Positions 45,611 through 53,990 of a stretch of DNA of 64,000 bases are shown in pieces; the stretch's first letter is position 1, and each line of letters starts with the position of its first letter. Origin of the DNA: Pseudomonas sp. 102515 (lineage in GTDB: Bacteria > Pseudomonadota > Gammaproteobacteria > Pseudomonadales > Pseudomonadaceae); assembly GCF_031085165.1 (NCBI RefSeq), contig NZ_JAVHTY010000001.1, positions 868,001 through 932,000 of the forward strand, given 5' to 3'. The notes under the pieces are model-generated. The model worked only from the letters and a program-made list of their open reading frames with translations, was not told the origin of the DNA and did no database searches. The position numbers and the translations under genes were made by a program.

Positions 45611-46588
45611 CTACCTGAAGCGAACGCGCGGATCGGCGAGGGTGTAGGACAGGTCCGCCAGGATCAGGCCGACGATGTAGAGCACCGACCCCAGGAACAC
45701 CATGGTGCGGACCACGGCGAAGTCCTGGCCGTTGATGGCGTCGATGGTGTAGCTGCCCAGGCCCGGAATGCCAAAGAAGGATTCGGCGATCAGGCTGCCC
45801 ATGATCAGCAGTGGAATGGCCGACACCACCCCGGTGAGGATCGGCAGCGCGGCATTGCGCAGCACATGGCGCACGAGCACCTGGCGCTCGGCCAGCCCCT
45901 TGGCACGGGCGGTGCGCACATAGTCCTTGCCGATCTCTTCGAGAAACAGCGCGCGATAGAAGCGCGCCTGGCTGCCCAACCCGGAAATCACCGCCACCAG
46001 CACCGGCAGTGCCAGGAAGCGCAGCAGGTTCCAGCCCTCTTCATAACCCGAATAGGGCACCAGGCGCAGGATCTTCGCGAACAGCCACTGGCCGGCGATG
46101 ATGTAGAACAGCGAGGAGATCGACAGCAGCAGCACGCAGAGCACCACGCCCCAGAAGTCCAGCCGGGTGGCGCGAAAGAACACCAGCAGCAGGGCGAAAC
46201 CGACGCTGGCGACCAGCCCGAGGACAAAGGTCGGCAGCGCCAGCGCCAGACTCGGTCCGGCGCGCTCGGCAATTTCCCGGCCGATGTCGCGACCGCTGTC
46301 GGAGGTGCCGAAGTCGAATACCAGCAGACTGACCGACCGGTCGAAGAAGAGTGTATCGGTGAACCGCTCAGCTCCTTCACGGGTGGTATTAATGAGCAGT
46401 GGTTTGTCGTAGCCGTGCTCCGCCTTCCAGTCCTCGATGGCTTCGGCGGTGACGTACTTGCCGCCGATGGCCAGGCGCGCCATGTCGTCCGGGGTGTTGA
46501 CGGTAAAGAACAGCAGGAAGGTCAGCAGATTCACGCCGATCAGGATGAGCACGCCATAGGCCAGGCGCCGCAGTAGATAGCCGATCAT
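45611..46588 (-). CDS. Peptide ABC transporter permease (YejB/DppB type)
   Basis: A 325-residue permease with the usual N-terminal MIGYLLRRLAYGVLILIGVNLLTFLLFF segment, an extracytoplasmic loop at about 35-95, and the coupling helix signature KDYVRTARAKGLAERQVLVRHVLRNAALP. It forms the translocation pore with the other permease. The start at 46588 overlaps the binding-protein stop by 4 nt. Confidence 0.92.
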   Translation of the reverse strand: MIGYLLRRLAYGVLILIGVNLLTFLLFFTVNTPDDMARLAIGGKYVTAEAIEDWKAEHGYDKPLLINTTREGAERFTDTLFFDRSVSLLVFDFGTSDSGRDIGREIAERAGPSLALALPTFVLGLVASVGFALLLVFFRATRLDFWGVVLCVLLLSISSLFYIIAGQWLFAKILRLVPYSGYEEGWNLLRFLALPVLVAVISGLGSQARFYRALFLEEIGKDYVRTARAKGLAERQVLVRHVLRNAALPILTGVVSAIPLLIMGSLIAESFFGIPGLGSYTIDAINGQDFAVVRTMVFLGSVLYIVGLILADLSYTLADPRVRFR

Positions 46589-48810
46589 GGCCGCCCCTCC
46601 CCGGTCTCGTCGCCAAAGGCGGTCTGGCGCTCGCGGCGACGGAGGCTGCGCCAGGCCGGCCAGGCCAGCAGCAACGCCAGACCTGCCAGCAGCCACAGCG
46701 GCCAGAGCACCGGCCGGTTCCATTCCAGCACCTTGCGCTCGCGCAGGGCCGGGTCCAGGCGCAGGTAGCGCAGCTGATCGCGCACCATCTGGGTCGGCTT
46801 GGCGTTGTAGACCCACTGCTGATAGGCCCCGGCCGACAGGGGATTCCAGCCGAACAGCCAGGGCGCGTCCTGCTGCACCAGGGCGACCATGCGCCGAATC
46901 AGGGCGACCTTTTCCGGACCGTCGTCGAGGCTCTTCATCTGCTCGAACAGCCGGTCGTACTCGGGATTGCTGTAGTTGCCGGCATTCTCGCCACCATGCT
47001 TGGCCTTGCCCTGGGGGCCGTAGAAAAGGAAGAGGAAGTTCTCGGCGTCGGGATAGTCGGCGTTCCACCCCCAGAAGAAGATCTGCGCCGCGCCCTTGCG
47101 CATCTTGTCCTGGAATCTGTTGTAGTCCGAGCCGCGCAGTTCCAGCTGGATACCCAGCTTGGCGGTCTGCTGGCGCATCCAGTCGAACATGGCGCTGTCG
47201 CCGCTGGTCTGGGCGTCGTATTGCAGGATCAGCGGCCGCCCGTTCCTGGCGTCGCGGCCATCGGGATAGCCGGCTTCGGCCAGCAGCTGCCTGGCCTCTT
47301 CGATGGGCCGCCGCTCGGGCTTGCCGTCCACCAACCGATAGACCACCGGGTTGCTGCCGGCTGGCGGCGCCTCATAGCCCAGCACGCCGGGCGGCAGCGG
47401 GCCATTGGCGACCAGGCCGTTGCCGTTGAGGAAGACGGTGATGTAGCTCTCCCAGTCGAAGGCGATGGACAGCGCCTGGCGCAGCTTGCGATTGCGTGCC
47501 TGCTGCTCGGGCGTGGCGCCCTGCCCCACCACCGGATCCAGCCAGTTGAAACCCAGGTACCAGTTGGACGCCTCCACCGCGGTGGGCAGCTTGAGGCCGC
47601 GCTCGCGATAGAGTTCGGCGGAATCGGCCGAATCACCGGCCTTGGTGCGCAGCGCTACGCCATACTCGCCGCGCTCGACCTGCGGGGTGTCGTAGTAGCC
47701 CTGGATGAACTTGCCCATCAGCGGCACCCCTTCCTTTTCCAGGCTGAACACCGCGCGGTCGATCAGCGGCATGGGCTTGCCGCAGTCGTCCAGCCGGCCC
47801 TGTTCGCGATCCTCGGGCTCCCCCTCGCAAGGATAGGGATCGGCGTGATAATTGGGATTGCGCTCCAGCACATGGCGGCGATTGGGGATGGATTCGGCCA
47901 GCCGATAGGGTCCGCTGCCCACCGGCCAGCTGTTGAAACCGAGGTTGTGCTCGGTCATGCCCGGCTGGCTGTAGAAGCGGTCGGCCTCCCAGGGCACCGG
48001 CGCGGCGAAGGTCATGGCCAGCCAGTAGTTGAACTGGGGGTACTTGCCGATCACCCGCAGGCGCAGGGTGTGCTCATCCAGCACCTCGACCCCGGGCAAC
48101 TCGCCCTGGCGCAGGTCCAGCCAGGGCAGCGGCGCGTCCTTGGGCAGGCGGGCGCGCAGGGCCTTGTCGGCGGCGCGCAGGCCTTCGCCAAAGGCCTGCA
48201 TGCCGACCAGGTGCTCGGCGAAGATGGCGTAGCTGGGGGAGACCAGCCGCGGACTGGCCAGGCGGCGCAGGCCGTAGGCGTAGTCGGCGGCGGTCAGGGC
48301 GCGGCTGCCGGTCTCGGGAAAGTCGGGGATCTGGTAGCGATCGGCCAGGTCGGCGGGCTGGATCGGGAAGTAGCGGTAATGGCCCTGGGCATCCCGGGCG
48401 AAAGCCGGATGGGGCGCGTAGCGGGCGTCGCGGCGGATGGGAATGTCGTAGACACTCTGGGCGATCTGCGCGGGCGGCGTGTCGTCCGGCAGGCGCCGGC
48501 CCTGGGCATCCAGGTAATAGGGTGCGACCACCCGCTCCGCGCCACGGGGGATCAGTTCATAGGGCCGCTTGAAATAGTGATAGCCATAGAGCGGCTCATA
48601 GATGTTGTAGGTGAAGTTGGTCTCGTCGCCGGAATAGGAACTGGCCGGATCCAGGTACTTCGGCGAGCGGGTGGTGAAGGCGGTATAGAGGGTATTCTGG
48701 CCTTCGGCCCCGGCCCGGTAGGGGCTGTTGATCGGCGTGTCGTCGGGCGAGCAGCCACCGAGCAGCGCCAGGGTCAGCAGCGCGAGGAGTTGTCTGGACA
48801 GTCTGGGCAT
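46585..48810 (-). CDS. Peptide-binding lipoprotein with C-terminal membrane anchor
   Basis: A 741-residue extracellular solute-binding protein of family 5 (SBP_bac_5). A lipobox LLGGC (Cys20) predicts a lipoprotein. The body carries family motifs (DPASSYSGDETNFTYNIYEPL, TEHNLGFNSWPVGSGPYRL, NRKLRQALSIAFDWE). Unusually a hydrophobic stretch at about 699-717 (VLWPLWLLAGLALLLAWPAW) followed by basic residues gives a C-terminal membrane anchor. It is the first gene of the six-gene importer/acetyltransferase set. Related systems are E. coli YejABEF (microcin C uptake) and P. aeruginosa Npp and Spp. Confidence 0.9.
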   Translation of the reverse strand: MPRLSRQLLALLTLALLGGCSPDDTPINSPYRAGAEGQNTLYTAFTTRSPKYLDPASSYSGDETNFTYNIYEPLYGYHYFKRPYELIPRGAERVVAPYYLDAQGRRLPDDTPPAQIAQSVYDIPIRRDARYAPHPAFARDAQGHYRYFPIQPADLADRYQIPDFPETGSRALTAADYAYGLRRLASPRLVSPSYAIFAEHLVGMQAFGEGLRAADKALRARLPKDAPLPWLDLRQGELPGVEVLDEHTLRLRVIGKYPQFNYWLAMTFAAPVPWEADRFYSQPGMTEHNLGFNSWPVGSGPYRLAESIPNRRHVLERNPNYHADPYPCEGEPEDREQGRLDDCGKPMPLIDRAVFSLEKEGVPLMGKFIQGYYDTPQVERGEYGVALRTKAGDSADSAELYRERGLKLPTAVEASNWYLGFNWLDPVVGQGATPEQQARNRKLRQALSIAFDWESYITVFLNGNGLVANGPLPPGVLGYEAPPAGSNPVVYRLVDGKPERRPIEEARQLLAEAGYPDGRDARNGRPLILQYDAQTSGDSAMFDWMRQQTAKLGIQLELRGSDYNRFQDKMRKGAAQIFFWGWNADYPDAENFLFLFYGPQGKAKHGGENAGNYSNPEYDRLFEQMKSLDDGPEKVALIRRMVALVQQDAPWLFGWNPLSAGAYQQWVYNAKPTQMVRDQLRYLRLDPALRERKVLEWNRPVLWPLWLLAGLALLLAWPAWRSLRRRERQTAFGDETGEGRP

Positions 48811-48897
48811 CGCGTTCCTGCACCGAAAGGACCTGAGGCGGCAGCGTCCGCCTAAACGACTAAGCTTGAGCTATTTTCCCGCGAGGCGCAGCACCCC

Positions 48898-49404
48898 ATG
48901 CAATCCCGGAAAGATTTCGACAAGATCGTCCACTGGACCCAGCTCCAGGCCCCGGATGGCCCCGGCTATCCCGACAGTGACGAACGCTTTTCCCTGGGCG
49001 CCGCCTTCGGCCGCCACTTCGGCTTCGCCCGCCTGGGCATCCACCATGAATGGCTGCCACCCGGCCGGCGCACCTCAAGGCCCCATGCCGAGGCCACCGA
49101 AGACGAATTCGTCTATGTGATCGCGGGCCATCCCACGGCTTGGATCGACGGCCACGCCCACCGGCTCAAGCCGGGCGACGGCGTGGGCTTCAAGGCCGGC
49201 GACGGCGTCGCCCATACCTTCATCAACGAGACCACCGAACCGGTGGAGTTGCTGGTGGTGGGCGATGCGACCCGTGCGGACAATCGGCTGCACTATCCGC
49301 TGCATCCGGAATACACCGCAGGTCTGGGGGATAAGCAGTGGCAGGACTGTCCCAAGCGGGAATTGGGGCCCCATGCGGGGGAAGCCCGGAAGTCCGGGGA
49401 GTAG
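48898..49404 (+). CDS. Cupin-domain protein
   Basis: A 168-residue protein with one cupin barrel: GIHHEWLPPGRRTSRPHAEATEDEFVYVI (motif 1, with His and Glu ligand positions), KPGDGVGFKAGDGVAHTFIN (motif 2). It probably binds a metal; substrate unknown. It is transcribed divergently from the peptide-binding lipoprotein gene across 87 bp, which suggests shared control but not shared function. Confidence 0.83.
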   Translation: MQSRKDFDKIVHWTQLQAPDGPGYPDSDERFSLGAAFGRHFGFARLGIHHEWLPPGRRTSRPHAEATEDEFVYVIAGHPTAWIDGHAHRLKPGDGVGFKAGDGVAHTFINETTEPVELLVVGDATRADNRLHYPLHPEYTAGLGDKQWQDCPKRELGPHAGEARKSGE

Positions 49405-49474
49405 GCGCAGTCAATGGTGCATGGCCTCTCCCATCTGCCGTGCTCAATGGCTAACCCTGGCCGTTGGGAGCCGC

Positions 49475-49532
49475 CTCAACCCAACCTACGAAACCCTACC
49501 GTAGGTTGGGTTGAGCGCAGCGAAGCCCAACA
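49475..49532. repeat. Dispersed inverted repeat (GTAGGT.GGGTTGAG family), copy B
   Basis: CTCAACCCAACCTAC (49475-49489) and GTAGGTTGGGTTGAG (49501-49515) form a perfect 15-bp inverted repeat around an 11-nt loop; the right arm continues with GCGCAGCGAAGCCCAACA to 49532. The arms are in head-to-head order, opposite to copies A and C. Confidence 0.8.
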
Positions 49533-49558
49533 TTACCTTAGCCAGCACCTTTGCGCGT

Positions 49559-49580
49559 GGAAAACGCTGCGCGGTTTTCC
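49559..49580. repeat. Short hairpin repeat (GGAAAAC...GTTTTCC), second copy
   Basis: GGAAAAC/GTTTTCC arms with a GC-rich loop, in opposite orientation to the copy at 13448-13469. Confidence 0.6.
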
Positions 49581-49636
49581 ACTCTACGCGGGATCCGTGG
49601 GAGCGCACCCTCTCCCTTGGGAAGAGGGTCGGTCGC

Positions 49637-50083
49637 TCAGGCTTTGCGCGCCTGGGCCGCGCTCACCGCGGCGCGCAGCGCCAGCAGGTAGCTGTCCACG
49701 CCGCAGCCGGCGATCTGCCCCAGCACGATCTCGGCGAACACCGAGTGGTGGCGGAAACTCTCGCGCGCATGAATGTTGGACATATGCAGCTCCACCACCG
49801 GGACGGTGAGGATCGCCAGGGCGTCGCGGATGCCGTAGCTGTAGTGGGTCCAGGCGCCGGCGTTGATCAGTACCGCGTCGACGCCCTCCTCATAGCCCCG
49901 ATGGATGCGCTCCACCATCGCCCCTTCGTGGTTGCTCTGGAAGCTTTCCACCTCGACGCCCAGTTCAGCACCCAGGGCCGTTAGCCTGGCGTCGATCTCG
50001 GCCAGGGTCACGGTGCCGTACTGCAGCGGATCGCGCTTGCCGAACATGTTGTGGTTGATACCGTGCAGCATCAGGATCTTCAT
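49637..50083 (-). CDS. Type II 3-dehydroquinate dehydratase, divergent
   Basis: A 148-residue protein of the AroQ type II dehydroquinase fold: active-site Tyr in GKRDPLQYG, Asn in INAGAWTHYSYGIRDAL, and VELHMSNIHARESFRHHS with the catalytic His. The N-terminus reads LHGINHNMFG where typical enzymes have LNGPNLNLLG, so it is a divergent, probably catabolic paralogue, not the biosynthetic enzyme. It is the last gene of a six-gene operon, 8 nt after the shikimate-dehydrogenase-like gene. Confidence 0.85.
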   Translation of the reverse strand: MKILMLHGINHNMFGKRDPLQYGTVTLAEIDARLTALGAELGVEVESFQSNHEGAMVERIHRGYEEGVDAVLINAGAWTHYSYGIRDALAILTVPVVELHMSNIHARESFRHHSVFAEIVLGQIAGCGVDSYLLALRAAVSAAQARKA

Positions 50084-50091
50084 GGGTTCGC

Positions 50092-50910
50092 TCAGGTCAG
50101 GGGAAGGGTCAGCTGGTCGATGACCGGCCGGGTCTCGGGGCGCACGCCGCGCCACCAGGCGAAGGCTTCGGCGGCCTGTTCCACCAGCATGCCCACGCCG
50201 TCCGCCAGCTGTGCCACGCCTTGTTCGCGGGCCAGGCGAAGGAAGGGGGTCAGCCCCTTGCCATAGGCCAGTTCATAGGCCAGCGCCGCCTGGGTGAAGA
50301 TCCCGGCCGGTACAGGCGGCAGTTCGCCGACCAGACTGGCCGAGGTAGCGTTGATCACCAGGTCGAAGGTCTCTCGCTCCAGCGCTGCATAGCCCTTTAC
50401 GTTAAGCAGCGGGTGCCCGATCTCCTGGGCTAGCTCAGCCGCCTTCCGCCCATCGCGATTGGCCATCACCAACTCCGTCGGTCCCGCCGCGAGAAAGGGC
50501 AACAGGGCACCGCGCACCGCGCCACCGGCGCCCAGCAGCAGCACCCGCTTGCCGGCGAGAAGCTGACCGAGATTGACCTCGATGTCACGCAGCAGGCCGA
50601 TGCCATCGAAGTTCTCCGCCAGCACCCGCCCACCCTCGAACTTCAGCGCATTGGCCGCCCTGGCCAGGCACGCCCGCTCGCTGGATTCGGTGGCCAGCTG
50701 GTAGGCCTGCAACTTGAAGGGCGCCGTGACATTCATGCCTCGCCCACCCTGGGCGCGAAAGCGCGCCACGTCACCGGCGAAATCCTCCAGCGAACCCTCG
50801 ATGGCGCCGTATTCCAGATCTTGCCCGGTGGTGGCGGCGAACAGGCCATGGATCAGCGGCGACTTGGTGTGGTTGATCGGGCGGCCGATCACCGCGTATT
50901 GGTCGGTCAT
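50092..50910 (-). CDS. Shikimate/quinate dehydrogenase-like protein
   Basis: A 272-residue member of the AroE superfamily. Substrate-site features: INHTKSPLIH, GMNVTAPFK (catalytic Lys) and ENFDGIGL (catalytic Asp; the usual NTD is NFD here). The nucleotide motif is LLGAGGAVRGAL; the segment MANRDGRKAAEL suggests NADP or mixed cofactor use. Its operon position beside a type II dehydroquinase and CoA-dependent enzymes suggests catabolism rather than aromatic biosynthesis. It overlaps the CoA-transferase stop by 4 nt. Confidence 0.87.
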   Translation of the reverse strand: MTDQYAVIGRPINHTKSPLIHGLFAATTGQDLEYGAIEGSLEDFAGDVARFRAQGGRGMNVTAPFKLQAYQLATESSERACLARAANALKFEGGRVLAENFDGIGLLRDIEVNLGQLLAGKRVLLLGAGGAVRGALLPFLAAGPTELVMANRDGRKAAELAQEIGHPLLNVKGYAALERETFDLVINATSASLVGELPPVPAGIFTQAALAYELAYGKGLTPFLRLAREQGVAQLADGVGMLVEQAAEAFAWWRGVRPETRPVIDQLTLPLT

Positions 50911-52139
50911 GCAGAAGGCTCCTGGCTGAACAGCACGCCATCGGCCTGCAGCCGGGCGATCTCGTCCGCGCTGTAGCCCAGGCTCCGGGCGACGGCAGCG
51001 TTGTGCTCACCGAGGTCCGGCGCCACCTGCTGGATGGTGGTGTCGCAGTCGGAAAAGCGGAAGGGCAGATTGGGCAGGCGCAGGGTGCCGAAGCGCGGGT
51101 GCTGCTGCTCTTGGATCATGCCGCGCGCCTTGATCTGCGGATCCTCGATCACCTCGTCGATGCGCTGCACCTTGGCGCAGGGCACGTCGATCTCATCGAG
51201 CAGCGCCAGCAGCCGCGCGACCGGATTGGCCGCCACCCAGGCCTTGACGATGGGCAGGATGGCTGCGCGATGGGCATTGCGGCCGGTGGAGGTGTGGAAG
51301 CGCAGGTCGCTGCCGAAGCCGGGCTGGCCCGCGTCACGTTCCACCAGCAGGGCGAAACGCTTCCAGGATTCGTCCACCTGGGCGGCGATCACCAGATCGC
51401 CGTCCTGGGCGCGGAACACGCCATAGAGGGTCGAGGTGGGCATGTCGTGGCCGGTCTGCTGCGGCAGGATCTCGCCGCCGGACAGGGTATAGCACTGCAC
51501 CGCGTACTCGTGCATCGATACCAGGGTGTCGTACAGCGCCATGTCGATGTGCTGGCCGCGCCCGCTGGTGACCCGGCCCAGCAGCGCGGCGTTGATGGCG
51601 GCCACCGCATGGGCACCGGTGTACATGTCGCCCAGGGAGATGCGCAGCAGCGGCGGCGCCTCGCCCGGCGTGCCAACCATCTGCATGATGCCGCTCTTGG
51701 CCTCGGCGATCAGCCCGAAGCCGGCGCGATGGGCGTCGGGTCCAGTGTGGCCGTAGGCGGAAATCGAGCAATACACCAGTCGTGGATTGCGCGCCGAAAG
51801 CTCCGCGTAACCCAGGCCGAGCCGGTCCAGGGCGCCGGGCCGGTAGTTCTCGATGAAGACATCGGCGCTGTCGCAGAGCTGCTGCATGAAGGCCTTGCCG
51901 CGCGGGTCCTTCATGTTGACGCTGACGCCCTGCTTGCCCATGTTGAGTTGCAGGAAGTAGCCGCTCTGCTGATCATCCAAGACGAAGGCGTGCTGGCGGC
52001 CGGCATCGCCGCTGCCAGGGCGCTCCACCTTGATGACCTCGGCGCCCAAGGCCGCCAGGCAGCGCCCCACATAGGGGCCGGCGAGGAAGTGGCTGTAGTC
52101 GATGACCCTCAGGCCTTGCAGCGGCAGTGGCTGGCTCAT
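50907..52139 (-). CDS. CaiB/BaiF-family CoA-transferase
   Basis: A 410-residue family III CoA-transferase. Typical blocks: LRVIDYSHFLAGPYVGRCLAALGAEVIKVE, LNMGKQGVSVNMKDPRG, FIENYRPGALDRLGLGY (catalytic Asp is expected in the LGDMYTGAHAVAAI region) and GQHIDMALYDTLVSM. It moves CoA between carboxylic acids; substrates are unknown. It overlaps the MaoC stop and the dehydrogenase start by 4 nt each. Confidence 0.9.
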   Translation of the reverse strand: MSQPLPLQGLRVIDYSHFLAGPYVGRCLAALGAEVIKVERPGSGDAGRQHAFVLDDQQSGYFLQLNMGKQGVSVNMKDPRGKAFMQQLCDSADVFIENYRPGALDRLGLGYAELSARNPRLVYCSISAYGHTGPDAHRAGFGLIAEAKSGIMQMVGTPGEAPPLLRISLGDMYTGAHAVAAINAALLGRVTSGRGQHIDMALYDTLVSMHEYAVQCYTLSGGEILPQQTGHDMPTSTLYGVFRAQDGDLVIAAQVDESWKRFALLVERDAGQPGFGSDLRFHTSTGRNAHRAAILPIVKAWVAANPVARLLALLDEIDVPCAKVQRIDEVIEDPQIKARGMIQEQQHPRFGTLRLPNLPFRFSDCDTTIQQVAPDLGEHNAAVARSLGYSADEIARLQADGVLFSQEPSA

Positions 52140-52594
52140 ACGACGCCCTCCCGTCGCGGCACCATCAGCCGGTGCTCGCCGCGCTGGACGACCTCGCCCT
52201 TCTGGTTGATCAGCTCCGAGGGCAGCACCACGATGCCCCAGCCCGGCTTGCTCTTGCTGGGTCTCATGGACCCCACGCGTACCCTGACGTGCAATTCGTC
52301 GCCGACGCGGATCGGCAGCAGGAAATCCCAGGTCCAGCCCAGTGACATCCCCGGCAGGAAGCGGTAGTCGCACTGGGTCTTGAGGCCGTCGGCGATGGAC
52401 AGCCCCATCAGGCCATGGGCGACCAGGCCACCGAAGTGGCTGGCATTGGCATAGGCCTCGTCGACGTGGACCGGGGTGTGGTCACCGGTCAGGTCGGCGT
52501 AGGCCAGGATGCGTTCCTGGGTGACCTGGTAGCTCGGGGTGATCGCCTCGTCGCCCTCGCGGGCATCCTCGAAATATTTTTCTGGTAGGGTCAT
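52136..52594 (-). CDS. MaoC-like hydratase/dehydratase
   Basis: A 152-residue hot-dog protein. The R-hydratase motif is recognisable as YADLTGDHTPVHVDEAYANASHFGGLVAHGLMGLS (Asp and His of the catalytic dyad). It is predicted to hydrate or dehydrate an acyl-CoA, fitting the neighbouring CoA-transferase. The start at 52594 (MTLPEKYFEDA) is 8 nt after the VOC gene. Confidence 0.88.
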   Translation of the reverse strand: MTLPEKYFEDAREGDEAITPSYQVTQERILAYADLTGDHTPVHVDEAYANASHFGGLVAHGLMGLSIADGLKTQCDYRFLPGMSLGWTWDFLLPIRVGDELHVRVRVGSMRPSKSKPGWGIVVLPSELINQKGEVVQRGEHRLMVPRREGVV

Positions 52595-52602
52595 GGTCGC
52601 TG

Positions 52603-52998
52603 TCACTCGGCTTGGCGGGCGTTGACGGCCAGGACGTCGTGCACGGCGCGGGCCGGCACCGCCTGGATGAACTCCAGCGCCAGGCCATCGGGCAGGCGCA
52701 GCCAGTTGTGGCCCTGGGGCAGTTGCTCCACGCCCGCGAAACGGTGGGCGGAGGCCAGGGCGGCGTCCAGGTCCTCGCACATCAGCCCCAGATGACCCAG
52801 GCGCCCCTCGGCGCCTTCGAAGTCCGGCTTGCTCATGAATTGCATCCCGCCCAGCGTCCAGTACTGACTGGGCTGTTCGACCGTGCCCTGCACCTCGCGC
52901 AGGGTCATGCCGAACACCTCGTGGAAGAAGCGGATATGCCAGTGGATGTCCTTCACCCAGATGGCGACGTGTTCCAGATAGGCCTTGGGAATGCTCAT
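52603..52998 (-). CDS. VOC-family (glyoxalase/dioxygenase fold) protein
   Basis: A 131-residue vicinal-oxygen-chelate protein: LEHVAIWVKDIHWHIRFFHEVFGMTL (His metal position), RLGHLGLMCEDLDAALA (second half) and a Glu in LALEFIQAV. It has two beta-alpha-beta-beta-beta units. It may isomerise, epimerise or cleave the pathway intermediate; the reaction is not predictable. The start overlaps the reductase stop by 4 nt. Confidence 0.85.
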   Translation of the reverse strand: MSIPKAYLEHVAIWVKDIHWHIRFFHEVFGMTLREVQGTVEQPSQYWTLGGMQFMSKPDFEGAEGRLGHLGLMCEDLDAALASAHRFAGVEQLPQGHNWLRLPDGLALEFIQAVPARAVHDVLAVNARQAE

Positions 52999-53945
52999 GG
53001 TGTGGCGTCCTCTCGTTGTCGGTCGGCCAGGGCGCGCTCGATACCCTTGATGCAGGCGACCAGGGTGGCGTTGACCGGCGTGGGCACGCGGTACTGCTGG
53101 CCGAGCCGCACCACCGCGCCGTTGATGAAGTCGATTTCGGTGATGGAGCCCTTCTGCAGGCTCTGCAGCAGGGAAGTCTTGAAAGACGTCGGCAACCCTT
53201 CGCGTGCCAGCTCCCAGGCAGCCTGCGGCTCGCGCAGGCCCAGCTCGACCCCGGCGACGCGAGCCACTGCGATGGCCTCGCCCACCGCCTGCAGCGCGGT
53301 GTCGCGCAGCAGCGGTTCGCTGTAGAGCTGGCCATAGGTGAGCTGGGTGATGCCGGTCAGGGCACCGGTGGCGACGTTGACCAGCAGCTTGTCCCAGAGG
53401 GTGCCGCGGATGTTGCCGCTGACCGTGGTAGCCAGTCCCGCGTCCTCGAAGACGGCGGCAACGGCCTGGACGCGCGCCGAGCGCTGGCCGTCGAGCTCGC
53501 CGATGATCGTGCGCTTGCCCGCCACCCCGCTGCGGATCCGCCCCGGGCCGAGCAGCACGCCACCGACATAGGTCTTGCCGGCGATCACCCGCTCCTGGCC
53601 GACGATCTCGGCCAGCAGCTCTTCGTGGCCGAGGCCGTTCTGCAGCGACAGCACCAGGGTGTGCGGACCGACCAGCGCCTGGGCATGGCTCATGGCCGCG
53701 GTGGTGGCGAAGGACTTGACCAGCACCACCACCAGATCCACTACCCCGACCGTCTCGGCGCTGACCGCCGCTCGCACCTGGACCCGACGACTGCCAGCGG
53801 CGGTCTCGATTTCCAGGCCGTCACGAACGACCGCGTCGAGATGGGCATTGGGCCGGTTGAGCAGCCAGGTGTCATGCCCGGCTTCGCTCAGCCAGGCACC
53901 AAAGGTGCTGCCCAGGGCACCGGCCCCGAGGATGCAGATTTTCAT
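52995..53945 (-). CDS. 2-dehydropantoate 2-reductase-like oxidoreductase
   Basis: A 316-residue PanE/ApbA-family NADP-dependent reductase: N-terminal ILGAGALGSTFGAWLSEAG, catalytic Lys region LLVNVATGALTGITQLTYGQL and C-terminal SLLQSLQKGSITEIDFINGAVV with the Glu/Asp site. In catabolic operons such paralogues reduce branched 2-oxo acids other than ketopantoate. It is the first gene of the operon, divergent from a LysR regulator. Confidence 0.88.
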   Translation of the reverse strand: MKICILGAGALGSTFGAWLSEAGHDTWLLNRPNAHLDAVVRDGLEIETAAGSRRVQVRAAVSAETVGVVDLVVVLVKSFATTAAMSHAQALVGPHTLVLSLQNGLGHEELLAEIVGQERVIAGKTYVGGVLLGPGRIRSGVAGKRTIIGELDGQRSARVQAVAAVFEDAGLATTVSGNIRGTLWDKLLVNVATGALTGITQLTYGQLYSEPLLRDTALQAVGEAIAVARVAGVELGLREPQAAWELAREGLPTSFKTSLLQSLQKGSITEIDFINGAVVRLGQQYRVPTPVNATLVACIKGIERALADRQREDATP

Positions 53946-53990
53946 GGCAGAGGCTCCTGATTAGCGCCCTACCCTAGGCCTGGGGATCCT

